From Ceratodon purpureus (lineage: Eukaryota > Streptophyta > Bryopsida > Pseudoditrichales > Ditrichaceae): 64,000 bases of DNA. Under the pieces are notes generated by a model that saw only the letters and a list, made by a program, of their open reading frames with translations, ran no database searches and was not told the origin of the DNA. Positions 21,788-33,219 of the stretch are shown piece after piece (position 1 is the stretch's first letter; each line of letters begins with the position of its first letter). The stretch spans positions 55,609,375 through 55,673,374 of the forward strand of contig CM026426.1 in assembly GCA_014871385.1 (NCBI GenBank). The letters are read 5' to 3'. A program made the position numbers and the translations under genes.

Positions 21788-23251
21788 ATGACTCATCCAG
21801 AGACTTCTTCCATTGAATGGTTCGCAACCTACATGCGCTTACAGAACAATGGCCTCGTACCTACCGTCACACCGAGTGAATTCATGCCCACTCGTCTGGA
21901 GTTGGCGCATTTCTGGGGCGGGAAACACAATTCAAGCTACTTCTTTGACAGTCACGGATCCCCTGAGTACGAGGAATACGCACGGGAGCTCTTCGTGAGA
22001 TTCCTTCAAGTTCATTGGCCGGTGAACTCGGTGTTGCCATTCCACTTTGCGAGAGGCTTTCTCGCCGAAGCAACCAGGGCAGATGTAAATTGGGCTGAGT
22101 TTGGTTTCATTAAAACCCACCCCCACCAGTCGCGTACCGACATCCCCCGTGTTCTACCTGAGTTTGCTGAATTGCAAGAGCCGCTTCTCCCACTGCTCAA
22201 AGTCCTTCCAAAATTGCCAGAGGATGAGGTATTTCTCACATTTCTCCCACTTTGGAATTTTCCTATTCAGTTTCCAATTGCGACTGTATGTTGTAACAAA
22301 TCTTAACTTATGTCTGCATGATCCATGGCTATGTCCTGCATGTTCAATACGGCATGAGGATGGCCTTGGTTATGTCCCGACCATCATATGCTTCGATCTA
22401 ATGTCCGGGCTCAGTTTCCTTTACTGATCCCCTGTTTCCTGAGTCCTCTGCAGCCAATCGTAGTCACAGCAGTCGATGGCCCGGCTCTGCGACCTCGTGT
22501 ACCTGCAGACATTACCAGAAATCCAACGCCAACCGTGCCAAATGTGACTTCGAACGACCCAGCTGCAATGCAAGCTCCACGCAATGCCGCGGCCATGGCT
22601 CCCCACTTCAAGTATGGCGCGGGATCACATGTTCAGGTGAACTTCGAAGTGGGTGGTTCATCAACTCAGAGAGCTGTACACCCCAGCACCATCGATGCCG
22701 TCAACGTGGATTTGGAGTTAACCAAGATCTTCCCAGGTTTACAAGCATTACGAGGAGGCATAATGTCGTTAGTAGAGGCGGAGCAGTGGAAATCGGCGGA
22801 GCGTAGACATCTTGCATACGCTGCGGTCAGTAAAGGGAAGGCACGATATACACAGGAGAAGGAGAGAGCGCACCAATTTGGCCGGAAAATTAGAGAGTGC
22901 CAAAGTGCTTACTCCCGTGCGGTTCAGGAATACGAGCGTTCGCGAGGGATTCTCGCTTTGTCAATGTACGGAGGGAACGACAGCGCAGCAGCTCAGGAGA
23001 AGCGGACTGTCAACACCGTCACGCAGAATTGCGAGGTGCTTGTGAACAGTTTGTACGCCAACGTACAAACTGTGCGAAATCCTCTTGGCGAGTGGGAATT
23101 CAAATCAGAGCGACACACAACAATGATGGAGAGACTGCTTGCACTACTGAAGGATGCCGAAGATGAGTATCGCCAGATCTGTGACACACTTGACAAAGAC
23201 TTGGCTGATCTCCGTGCTCTAACGGACCTACTGGAACAAATGGACACCTGA
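21788..23251 (+). CDS. Intact two-exon coiled-coil protein, 412 residues, unknown
   Basis: Exon 1 (21788-22228, ATG, 147 codons) ends at GAG/GTATTT. Exon 2 (22454-23251) follows CTCTGCAG and ends at TGA. Both are phase 0 and have no stop, giving 412 residues. Residues 1-147 form a compact aromatic-rich domain (SSIEWFATYMRLQNNGL, RLELAHFWGGKHNSSYFF, LFVRFLQVHWPVNSVLPFHF). Residues 148-230 are a proline/alanine-rich linker. Residues about 235-412 are almost all charged and helical (QWKSAERRHLAYAAVSKGKA, RAHQFGRKIRECQSAYSR, DAEDEYRQICDTLDKDLADL), strongly suggesting a long coiled coil. No signal peptide or membrane span. It lies just after a dead transposon on the same strand and may be a third transposon gene or an unrelated lineage-specific gene. 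Confidence 0.6.
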
Positions 23252-26200
23252 TGGAGCATCACTGGCACCTGGAACTAGTCGGGGGTTGCAGTTGTTCTCT
23301 GAGTTCAGGGCAATTATCTTGTGCAAAAGTAGTATCTCTGTCAGTGGGTGATTGAAACTACGGTTGATTTCATGCTCTTCTAAGTTGGAATGTACAGTCT
23401 GTACGGGTGTTGGTTCAAGTCCTATGACGTAGCATAATTTTCTGTTATGGCATTACTATGCCAAAGACTCTAATACGGGAGATTTCAGTTCCTAAGTAAT
23501 GCTCGTCGTTGTTTTATAACGTGTGAGACAGTCCTTGTTCTCTGAAACTACTTCGTAGACAGAACTATGGACACTACCGAATATCCGGGCAAATTTCAGT
23601 ATATTAGGTTGTTTGTATGGTTATGGCCACCAAGTTTTACACCAAGTTTTACATTTGTTGGTTTTTGAATGTGCTTTATGCAGCCGGTAGTTGAGAGTGA
23701 TGTAGAGTTCGAGCGATCTTGAGTGATATGATGATTCAAAACTGCAGGCACTGCTTGGACTCGAACAGTATGAAATCTAATGCTTGGAATCGAACAGTAT
23801 GAAATCTAAACCATTTCACTGGAAGCCCCATATTGTTTGTATGAAATCATGGACCCCAAATGAATGTTTTCACGAACTAACAGATGATCGCATTTTGTAC
23901 ATCAGATGACTAGATACCCACCGTCATCATATACCCGGCCCTTCAAGAGCAATATCTCATGTTAGTTTCTGAGTAACGGAGAGCATGTACAAGGAAACTT
24001 TCATCCACAAAATATCATCTATACTCGAGTCCCGCCTCTAAATATCTTTAAGAAGAATAAAAATATGTAGATAATACTTGTTGATTCATAAAATAAACAC
24101 AAATGCTTACAACAGCAGAATTTTATACTTTAAATAATGAAAATATTTTTAAAAATAAAATAGTAAAGACATTTAAATTTTTATTTTTTTAAATATATAC
24201 AAAATGAAGGCACATTGTCAATAAGTGGAGTTAGGACTAATTTAGGTGAATTTAAACACAAATACATTAATATAAAATTATACATTAAACTCTTACAAGA
24301 TTTTATAGAATTAGAGAAGAAAAAAGTTTTTGTTTGTTTTAAGACATTAAAGCAATCAATCAATTTGGTATACACTTTTTAATTTGCTAGATTTCCATAA
24401 TTTAAAAAATGGATGTCTCGAGAAGAAACTTTTTTAAAAAATTAAATAAAATAGATTCAAATACAAAGCGATGCATACGTCCAAGCGAAGAGCTTGATGA
24501 AATATGAAAATGAGCAAACATAAAACCGCAAAGACTACAGTTGAAAGTGAGTATTAAGTTGCGAATTTCATTTTTTTAAAATATAAAATATATATGAAAT
24601 TTAAAAAAAAATAATAAATACTCATGGATAAAAAAACACAATAATGTACTTCGAATAAAAATCATTCAAACTTCTAAATTAAATAAATGCAGCGAAGAAA
24701 AAATTGTAAAAGCATTTGTTATTTTAAAAAAGCAAAAACCGTTATGAAAGTGATGTCTGGGCGGATGGGAGTGTTCATACATACTACTACATGTATATAA
24801 ATTTTATAAGTAAATACTTTTTCTTCATTATAGAATTTCTATAAGTAAGATATTTTCTGTATCTTTTTTAATTTCAAAGCATTATTTCAATTTCGTATAC
24901 AATTGTCTATTCACTCCATGATCAGTCAAGGATACACTTGCTTCAATATGTAAAACATCACTTCATATAAACCCTAAACCCTTTTATATCTTTAATAAGC
25001 CGCGTCGTTTTAAATATGTTGGTTAATTTGTAATTATCGTTCCATCCTAAACTAGAAAATTATCAATGAATAAGTTAAATGTTAACTAAGAAATGATCTA
25101 TTCGCAATCCCTCAATGTGGCAAAAACACTGTCTTCAGCAGATTTCTGATGTCAATCCAAATCCTCAATAAAATACTAATGCCCTTCAGATCGGCTATGA
25201 TTCTTGGAGAAAACTCGTAATCCCATCTCTTAAGTGCTTCCTCAATTCAATCTAGAAACAACTCTTCATAATGACATAGATTGAAAATCTCGTAGATGCA
25301 TTACTTATGTATTACAGAACCACTATATTATCACGATTGATAATTGGCCTACAAAATCCTGCCTCACCTCAAGCATCGATAAAAAACAACACCTTTGCTA
25401 CTAGTTATAAATTGAGCAATAACAAAGAAAATTAGAACGAATTCTCCATTATTTTTTAAATTGTAAAGGAAAGCATTAGAATTTTTTTGGGACAGTACTC
25501 TTTAAATAGAAATGTGGTGATGTTCTGGATTACTGGACCTTGGAACTCATTGCCTAGATTCTTTCTTGCTCAGTGGTGTGTGAGACATCGAACTTCATAT
25601 CCCGATCTACATGTTTACGAAGTACATCACCTTGAGAAGTTCAATTGGCTAATTGACCTCATAACCTAATTCTGAAAGACCTAGTGGAAAGGATAATCAA
25701 GGAACGCAACTTTTGAAAAACCTTTGACATTACTCTTTAGATAGGAATGTACAGAAAAATATTTTACCAATATTTAAAGAAATAAAAAAGTAATTTCAAC
25801 ATTAAAAGTGTGCGTTCAGTTTCAGTAATACAATTAAAATTTTAATATTTAACAGGTTGCTACTATATTTTTTCTAACGTAAGAAATCTATAGATTTGGT
25901 TTTAAAAAAAATGAATTAAAACGAGTGAACTAAAAGTTTTCCATTCTTGTTAAAGGAATTAAACATTAGAAGTACCTCAAAGGACAGAAACACTCTCCAA
26001 TCGTTAAGCATTAATATAATTTCTTAATTTAAATGATATAAGTTATTAAAATTAGGTGTTTCCAACTATAATTAATGAAGAGATCCTTTGAAAACTAATG
26101 TTTAAATACCTATATGCATATATATACATTACCCATATTTAAAGACATAAAACTAGAAATTTAATATTAAAGATGTGAACTGAGTTTTTATTAATAAAAT

Positions 26201-26790
26201 TTTAATTTTAATATTTGATAATTTGTTATTCTAATTTCCAAAATAAGGGTATGTGCATATTTCACTAAAACATATTGGTGCATTTGAAATTGGTGTTTAA
26301 GACATTTTCCGGATTCGCTTAAAGGGATTTAACATTACAACTTCCTGTATAGGTAGAAACAGTCTCTAAAACCTAAGACCAATAACATTATCTTTTAAAT
26401 TAAATGATACATTCAAGTTTGCATTTAAGTCTATTTTAAAAAAACCTTGCCACTGGATTGAGAAGGATGTAATGGTTTTATTTTAAATAGGCTAACTGCA
26501 AGTTCTGGAATGAATAAACAATTTGAATAACTCTATTTTGAGAATGATTATGAATTTTAAGAGATTATAAATATAACACCAAATCATAGTACTCCAGGAA
26601 AACATGAAAATCATCACTACTCATCATCAAACCTCACCAGTTAACCCACTTCTAAACGTCACTAAGAAACCCTCCTCCAGTCGTCACCAACAAAACCTAC
26701 TCTGAGCACATGGGATTCGACGATTAACTGCGTCGTAGATAATTCCTACGTCATTTAAACAACATAACATAATTTTCATCTGGACATTTC
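23252..26790. other. AT-rich intergenic DNA, no gene seen
   Basis: Long AT-rich DNA full of short A and T tracts. No exon, tRNA or clear repeat was recognised. A telo-box-like AAACCCTAAACCC occurs near 24969. Confidence 0.5.
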
Positions 26791-27599
26791 ACACTGATGC
26801 GCTGGACAGAGTCCTGACTGTCAAGTTCGCCTGCGATTCCACTTGGATCAACAAGCAGAAGATAATTTAAAAATTAAAAAATGCTTAAATGACATCTCAA
26901 CCCATGTTCCAGGGAAGGTGGTGTCCTCGACAAGCTCCCGACCCCTGCGGTTACCAAACTTCACCATGGATGTTTTCAAGTGCAGGGCCAAATACGTTGC
27001 TGGAAGGTAAATGACCCGAGCGTGTGGACCCCGTGTCAGTCCTCATCGCTGTTCACACCCTTATAACGCCATCTGATAGGCTTACAGCTACGAGACCGCT
27101 TTTCAGTTCCCTCAGACTCCGGAAACAATTATATTTAGAGGTTTCCTACAAAAAAGGCCATGGTTCCGTCCTTCCAGGGCTCAAAAACGACGCCTCCGCT
27201 CCTAGTGCTTGCAGATTCAATATCTAGTTTGAAAGGGCGATTTGATTCAAGTAATTGCTTAAGAGTTGATTACAGATTTGATTTAAGCTTAATCCTGCAT
27301 AATTTTGAGAATACATGTTCAAACAAATCTGCAGCCTTCATAGTTTGCCATGCTGACGTTGTGGTCTCCTCTTAGAGGTGGCAGGGAGCTCTGACCAGGT
27401 TGCACAAATGAACTAGAAGAAATTAGAAGCTACAAAAGGAGCTGCGCTTGCAGGTTTGCTGTCCGTGGATGTTTACTCTGTGCCGTTAATAATCCGAGGA
27501 TCTTTGAGAATAGACTTCGAGGATTCTTCAGCGCCGCAAAAGAAAGTTGATTCATTCAATGAGGTTCTTCGTGCTATTGTGGATTGGCTTATCTCTCAG
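26791..27599 (+). pseudogene. Exon fragments of an unrecognised gene
   Basis: Three coding-like pieces lie in order on the plus strand. About 26791-26868: TDALDRVLTVKFACDSTWIN. About 26903-27007: VPGKVVSSTSSRPLRLPNFT, then DVFKCRAKY and an AAG/GTAAAT donor. 27376-27599: GAALAGLLSVDVYSVPLIIR, then FNEVLRAIVDWLISQ and a CAG/GTAGAG donor, with one in-frame TAG at 27414. The composition is that of a normal globular protein, not low-complexity or transposon-like. I cannot name the family, and no continuous frame joins the pieces. They may be remnants of a host gene or of an unrecognised multi-exon gene whose other exons are missing. Confidence 0.35.
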
Positions 27600-27895
27600 G
27601 TAGAGCCTTTTTATTTTTATTTTTTATGCATGTGATGTTATCGGTGTTATGTTTTGTCCGTCTGGCGCATATAGCCGCAACAAGGGCAAAAATTGGTGTG
27701 CACAATCCCATCGGAAGAATCCGGATTAAGGTCGGAAGAGGTCCGCACAAAGGACCCGGATTACGATTTGAAGAATCCAGCTCAATTAGATATAACTTCT
27801 TCTTATTAGTATGTAATTTTAACCTTTTAAATCTATTCAGTTGTTACATTTGATCTATTATACATGTGCGTCATTATTACATTGCATAAATATGG

Positions 27896-28203
27896 AATGT
27901 ACAGTCATGTACAGCTCAATTACGAATTCTTGTTTTCGTAAGGGAAAAAAACCTTCACTGCTGCCAACTTTGCGGCCCTCCCATGAGCTCAAAAACTGGT
28001 ATTTTACCATGAAATTTTTACCGCAACATCATCTTCATGTTAATAACACGTGTATCAAATTTCAAGGCTAGAAGATCTTTAAAAAAAAAGATATTCAAAA
28101 TCTACCAACATGTGTAGCTAAGAAAAAAAGGTTCAATAGTACCACCTTTGTTTTCCCTTACGAAAACAAGAATTCGTAATTGAGCTGTACCTGACTGTAC
28201 ATT
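27896..28203. mobile_element. MITE-like element with 53-bp terminal inverted repeats
   Basis: AATGTACAGTCATGTACAGC... at 27896-27948 is the reverse complement of 28151-28203 with a single mismatch over 53 bp. The 308-bp span has a non-coding, AT-rich interior. Near-perfect long arms and no coding capacity fit a MITE or a foldback element. No clear target-site duplication is seen at the edges. It sits about 700 bp upstream of the SF3B3 start codon. Confidence 0.75.
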
Positions 28204-28901
28204 TATATGTGTTTTATGGACTAGAAATCTACCATATGTTTACACTTCACTGATTCAAAATCTCCCATATTCTCTCATTTTTCCAACTCTAAATCTACCC
28301 TGTAGCTACATCAGCATTCAGTCCCAAATCTACAAATATTAAAAATTCCACCTCCAAATTTTAACACACAAGTAGATTCATGTGCGATTTTAAGATTTAT
28401 TTCATGCAAATTTTAAATGCAATTTATATAAATTTAATACAAATTTTACATTCAAAATTGTACTTAGAATTAATTCTTTTTTTAGTACAAAGGATACTAA
28501 TTAAATTGACAAAAGATCAACAATTTTTTAATATTAAAGGATAGCTTATAAAATTCAATAGTAAATGTTTACAGAATTCATATAAAATTTAGTCCATCAG
28601 ACATTCCTGATGGGAGAACCAGCGAACGAGCGAACGGCGCACGCCAGAACGCAGAAGAATCCAGTTGTCAAACCTGAAAAATTCATGCAAAACCCGAGAC
28701 CAAGCTCCAACCATGGCGTTTGCCGCGACTTGGCCTCTCCGCTTCTAGATCACCTCGCACACGTTCGCAAGCGGCGCCTATGCAACGAGCTCAATGAGTT
28801 CTACGCTTTGATGTGTGTTGTGAAGAAATTGGATGCTTAGGGTTCAAGTACCAGCAGAATAGGGTTTCAAGGGTTTTGAGGTTGCGTCGAAGGTTTGCAA
28901 G
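28204..28901 (+). promoter_or_regulatory. Upstream and 5' UTR region of SF3B3
   Basis: AT-rich to about 28600, then GC-richer. Two AGGGTT-type motifs occur at 28838-28870 (CTTAGGGTTCAAG, ATAGGGTTTCAAGGG), close to the start codon as in many plant housekeeping promoters. A 76-codon upstream frame (ATG at 28610, stop at 28838-28840) would be an uORF if transcription starts above it; its protein is unrecognised. Confidence 0.45.
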
Positions 28902-31900
28902 ATGTTTTTGTATACTTTGACGTTGCAGCGGGCGACGGGGATAGTATGTGCGACGTATGGGAACTTCACAGGGGGCAAGATGCAGGAGATTGTGGTAGCA
29001 CGGGGGAAGGTGCTGGACTTGCTGCGGCCGGACGACAATGGGAAGCTGCAGACGCTGCTGTCTGTGGAAATTTTCGGGGCGGTGCGGTCATTGGCGCAGT
29101 TTCGGCTCACGGGATCGCAGAAGGATTATATTGTCGTTGGGAGTGACTCGGGGAGGATAGTGATTCTTGAGTATAATAAGGAGAAGAACTTGTTTGAGAA
29201 GGTACACCAGGAGACGTTTGGGAAGTCGGGATGTCGGAGGATTGTGCCTGGCCAGTACTTGGCGGTGGACCCGAAGGGTAGAGCGGTGATGATTGGAGCT
29301 TGCGAGAAGCAGAAGCTGGTGTATGTGCTTAACCGGGACAATGCGGCGCGGCTGACTATCTCGTCGCCTTTGGAGGCGCACAAGTCGCACACGATAGTTT
29401 ATTCGATTACTGGTGTGGACTGTGGTTTTGATAACCCTATTTTCGCCGCGATTGAGCTTGATTACTCGGAGGCGGATCAGGATTCGACGGGGCAGGCGGC
29501 GAATGAAGCACAGAAGCACCTGACGTTCTATGAGCTTGATCTAGGGTTGAATCATGTCGTGAGGAAGTGGACAGAGCCGATTGATAACGGAGCGAATATG
29601 CTGGTTACCGTGCCTGGTGGAGGAGATGGGCCAAGTGGAGTGCTTGTTTGTGCGGAGAATTTTGTTATATATAAGAACCAGAACCAGCCTGATGTTCGCG
29701 CAGTTATTCCACGACGGCAAGACTTGCCGCCTCATAGAGGAGTGTTGATCGTTTCTGCTGCTACTCACAAGCTGAAGGCCCTGTTTTTCTTCTTGTTGCA
29801 GACGGAGTATGGTGACGTTTTCAAGGTCACGCTGGACTACGAGAAGGACTCTGATCAAGTGACAGAGTTGAAGATCAAGTATTTTGACACTATCCCTGTG
29901 ACATCTGCAATGTGCGTTCTGAAATCCGGATTTCTGTTTGCTGCTTCAGAGTTTGGAAATCATGCTCTGTATCAGTTCCAGAGCATTGGTGAGGATCCGG
30001 AGGTGGAGTCGTCATCGTTAACACTCGTGGAAACGGAAGAGGGTTACCAGCCTATTTTCTTTATGCCCAGGAAACTTAAGAATCTGGTACAGATTGATGA
30101 CGTTGAGAGCTTGATGCCGATTATGGACATGAAAGTCGCCAATCTTTTCGAAGAAGAGACTCCGCAGATTTTCTCCCTGTGTGGAAGGGGTCCGAGGTCA
30201 TCTCTCCGCATCTTGCGTCCTGGTCTTGCCGTGACAGAGATGGCCGTGTCTCAGCTTCCTGGTGTACCAAGTGCTGTGTGGACCGTCAAGAAGCACGCTA
30301 ATGACGAGTTTGATGCCTACATCGTCGTGTCCTTTGTGAACGCTACCCTGGTGCTCTCTATTGGAGAGACAGTGGAGGAAGTAAGTAACAGTGGTTTCTT
30401 GGACACGACTCCTTCTCTAGCAATTTCTCTGCTGGGTGATGATTCTCTCATGCAAGTTCATCCAAGTGGTATTCGTCATATCAGGGCTGATGGGCGTATC
30501 AATGAGTGGAAAACACCTGGAAAGAAGACCATCGTGAAAGTTGGATTCAATTGGATGCAGGTGGCCATTGCTCTCAGTGGAGGTGAACTTATATACTTTG
30601 AGATGGACATGTCAGGTCAATTGATGGAAATTGAAAAGCGGGATATGACGGGAGACGTTGCTTGTCTTGACATTGCGCCAGTGCCCGAAGGCCGCCAAAG
30701 GTCGCGGTTTTTAGCGGTCGGTTCTTACGATAGTACAATTCGAATCCTTTCCCTTGATCCAGACGACTGTATGCAGATTCTGAGTGTGCAAGCAGTCTCA
30801 TCTCCACCAGAGTCACTGCTCCTCCTTGAAGTGCAGGCTTCAACAGGAGGTGAAGATGGTGCAGATCATCCAGCAAGTGTCTTTCTCAACGCTGGGCTGC
30901 AGAACGGAGTATTGCTCAGGACTGAGGTAGACATGGTGACCGGACAGTTATCCGACACGCGAACCCGGTTTTTGGGCCTGCGAGCTCCCAAGCTCTTCTC
31001 TGCTCTAGTCAGGGGCAGGAGGGCAATGTTGTGTCTTTCCAGCAGGCCTTGGCTTGGTTATATTCACCAGGGTCACTTTTTATTGACGCCTTTGTCGTAT
31101 GAAACTTTGGAGTATGCCGCATCGTTTTCTTCAGATCAGTGTGCAGAAGGTGTGGTGGCAGTAGCAAGGGATGCTCTTCGTGTCTTCACTATCGAGAGAC
31201 TTGGAGAAACATTCAATCAAACAGTTGTGCCTCTCCGCTACACCCCTCGCAAGTTCATTCTCCATCCAAAACAGAAGTCTCTTATCATTCTTGAGAGCGA
31301 TCAAGGTGCATTTACCACCGAAGAGCGGGATACGAACAAAAGGGAAGTAATTGAGGCTGCATGTGAGCTCTGCTATGCTCTTCAATCCTTTAATTCACTT
31401 CAAATGGAGGTTGCTGTGGTGTTTCCTCGTCAGTTAGATTGTGTTTTTCCTTTCTTCTATTTGAGTCATTCAAATTGCTTTTACCCTTGTATTCCACTGT
31501 CGTACCTCACAAAGAATCCAGTTACTAAATTAGTTTGCTTTGTACGGCTGCAAGTGTTGTATGTTGATGGTTATCAGCGTAATTACGTGTTTATTGATAC
31601 GGACTGGTTTCTTTCTTTGATATAGGTGCTCATCGAAACGGAAGAACAGAGGAGGATGAAGAAATGGCCGACGGAGAGAATGAAGATCCTCTACCGGATG
31701 AGCAATATGGCTATCCAAAAGCAGAGCCGAACAAATGGGCGTCGTGCATTAGAGTACTGGATCCAAAGACTAGCACAACTACATGTCTTTTGGAGTTACA
31801 AGAAAACGAAGCAGCCTTTAGCCTCTGTGCTGTTAACTTTCATGACAACAAGGAATTAGGGTCCCTCATAGCTGTAGGAACAGCCAAAGATTTGCAGTTC

Positions 31901-33219
31901 ATGCCCAAGAAAGAGGCATCAGGTGGATTCATACACATATACAGGCTTGCGGACGAGGGGAAGCTTGAACTTGTGCATAAGACTCCAGTTGATGGGGTGC
32001 CTACAGCTTTGTGTCAATTCCAAGGTCGACTTTTGGTCGGAGTAGGTCAGGTGCTGAGAATATATGATCTTGGGAAGAGGAAGCTGCTACGAAAATGCGA
32101 GAACAAAAATTTCCCTAATACAATTATTGCAATCCATACATATGGTGATAGAATATATGTGGGTGATATTCAAGAGGTATTTGTCTGTTATCCAATATAT
32201 GTAGTCTGTTTTAATTTATCGATTGCACGTGATGATTCCTTCTGGCGATCAATCAGCTTGTTGATGCCTTCTTTGATTGTTTGTTTCTCGCCTAGCTATT
32301 GAACATCGGAAGTTATACAGTTGTACGTACAGTAGTAGATTTTGTAAATATCTGGCTCGAAGATTCTAAATGTTTAATCGGTGTTTTTCGTAATGCAGTC
32401 GTTTCATTATGTGAAGTACCGGCGGGATGAGAATCAGTTATATACTTTTGCGGATGATAGTTGTCCAAGATGGTTAACCGCGTCACTTCACATTGATTTT
32501 GACACCATGGCTGGAGCAGACAAGTTCGGTAATGTGTATGTTATGCGGTTACCTCAAGATGTTTCTGAGGAGATAGAAGATGATCCTACAGGTGGTAAAA
32601 TCAAATGGGAACAAGGTAGATTGAATGGTGCACCAAACAAGGTTGAGGAGATTATTCAGTTCCATGTAGGGGAGGTTGTCACTAGTTTGCAAAGAGCATC
32701 TCTTATTCCCGGTGGAGGAGAAAGTGTACTTTATGGCACTATTATGGGAAGCGTGGGAGCTCTGTTGCCATTTTCTTCCCGTGAAGACGTGGACTTCTTC
32801 TCTCATCTTGAGATGCACCTGCGACAAGATAATCCGCCGTTGTGTGGCTGTGATCATATGGCGTTTCGATCTGCTTACTTCCCTGTCAAAGTATGTTGCC
32901 TTTTGCCTATACCTCCTCTCAAAGTAGAAATGATTTCTTAAATCTTTGTGACGGTATGTTATACGTGTTCTCCATTATGTTTATCCCCCCTTTCTGTGCT
33001 GCATATTAATTTTACGTATATGTTGAGAAAACAGTGAACATATTTTATATCTAGATCTGATTTTTAGCGCGGACACTGCAGGATGTAATTGATGGAGATC
33101 TTTGTGAGCAGTATCCAACGCTTACCTCAGAATTGCAAAGAAAAATTGCCGACGATCTTGATCGAACTCCAGGTGAAATATTGAAGAAGCTCGAAGACAT
33201 CAGGAATCGAATTATCTAA
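28902..33219 (+). CDS. SF3B3: Splicing factor 3B subunit 3 (SF3b130/SAP130)
   Basis: Four exons, 28902-31362, 31626-32176, 32399-32890 and 33082-33219, join in frame to 1213 residues plus TAA, the usual size of the family. The protein starts MFLYTLTLQRATGIVCATYG. It contains the SF3B3 hallmarks SDSGRIVILEYNKEKNLFEK, FGKSGCRRIVPGQYLAVDPK and RLTISSPLEAHK in the N-terminal MMS1_N-type propeller region. The CPSF_A-type C-terminal region has KKLLRKCENKNFPN, AGADKFGNVYVMRLP and DRTPGEILKKLEDIRNRII. SF3B3 is a three-propeller scaffold of the SF3b complex in U2 snRNP and helps hold SF3B1 at the branch site. The first exon is very long (2461 bp). The intron-1 junction falls in the variable acidic loop (TEEDEEMADGENEDPLPDEQ). 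No internal stop or frameshift occurs, in contrast to everything around it. Confidence 0.97.

Noticed and set aside
28610-28840. 76-codon ORF upstream of SF3B3 as a separate gene
   Set aside because: No recognisable features, and it lies in the probable promoter or leader. Kept only as a possible uORF.
29088-29519. Basic minus-strand ORF of 143 codons
   Set aside because: Antisense to the conserved SF3B3 N-terminal propeller. Its arginine/leucine-rich composition is a by-product of codon bias.
30589-31385. Minus-strand open frames within SF3B3
   Set aside because: They are antisense shadows of the strongly coding plus strand, with no domain or splice context.
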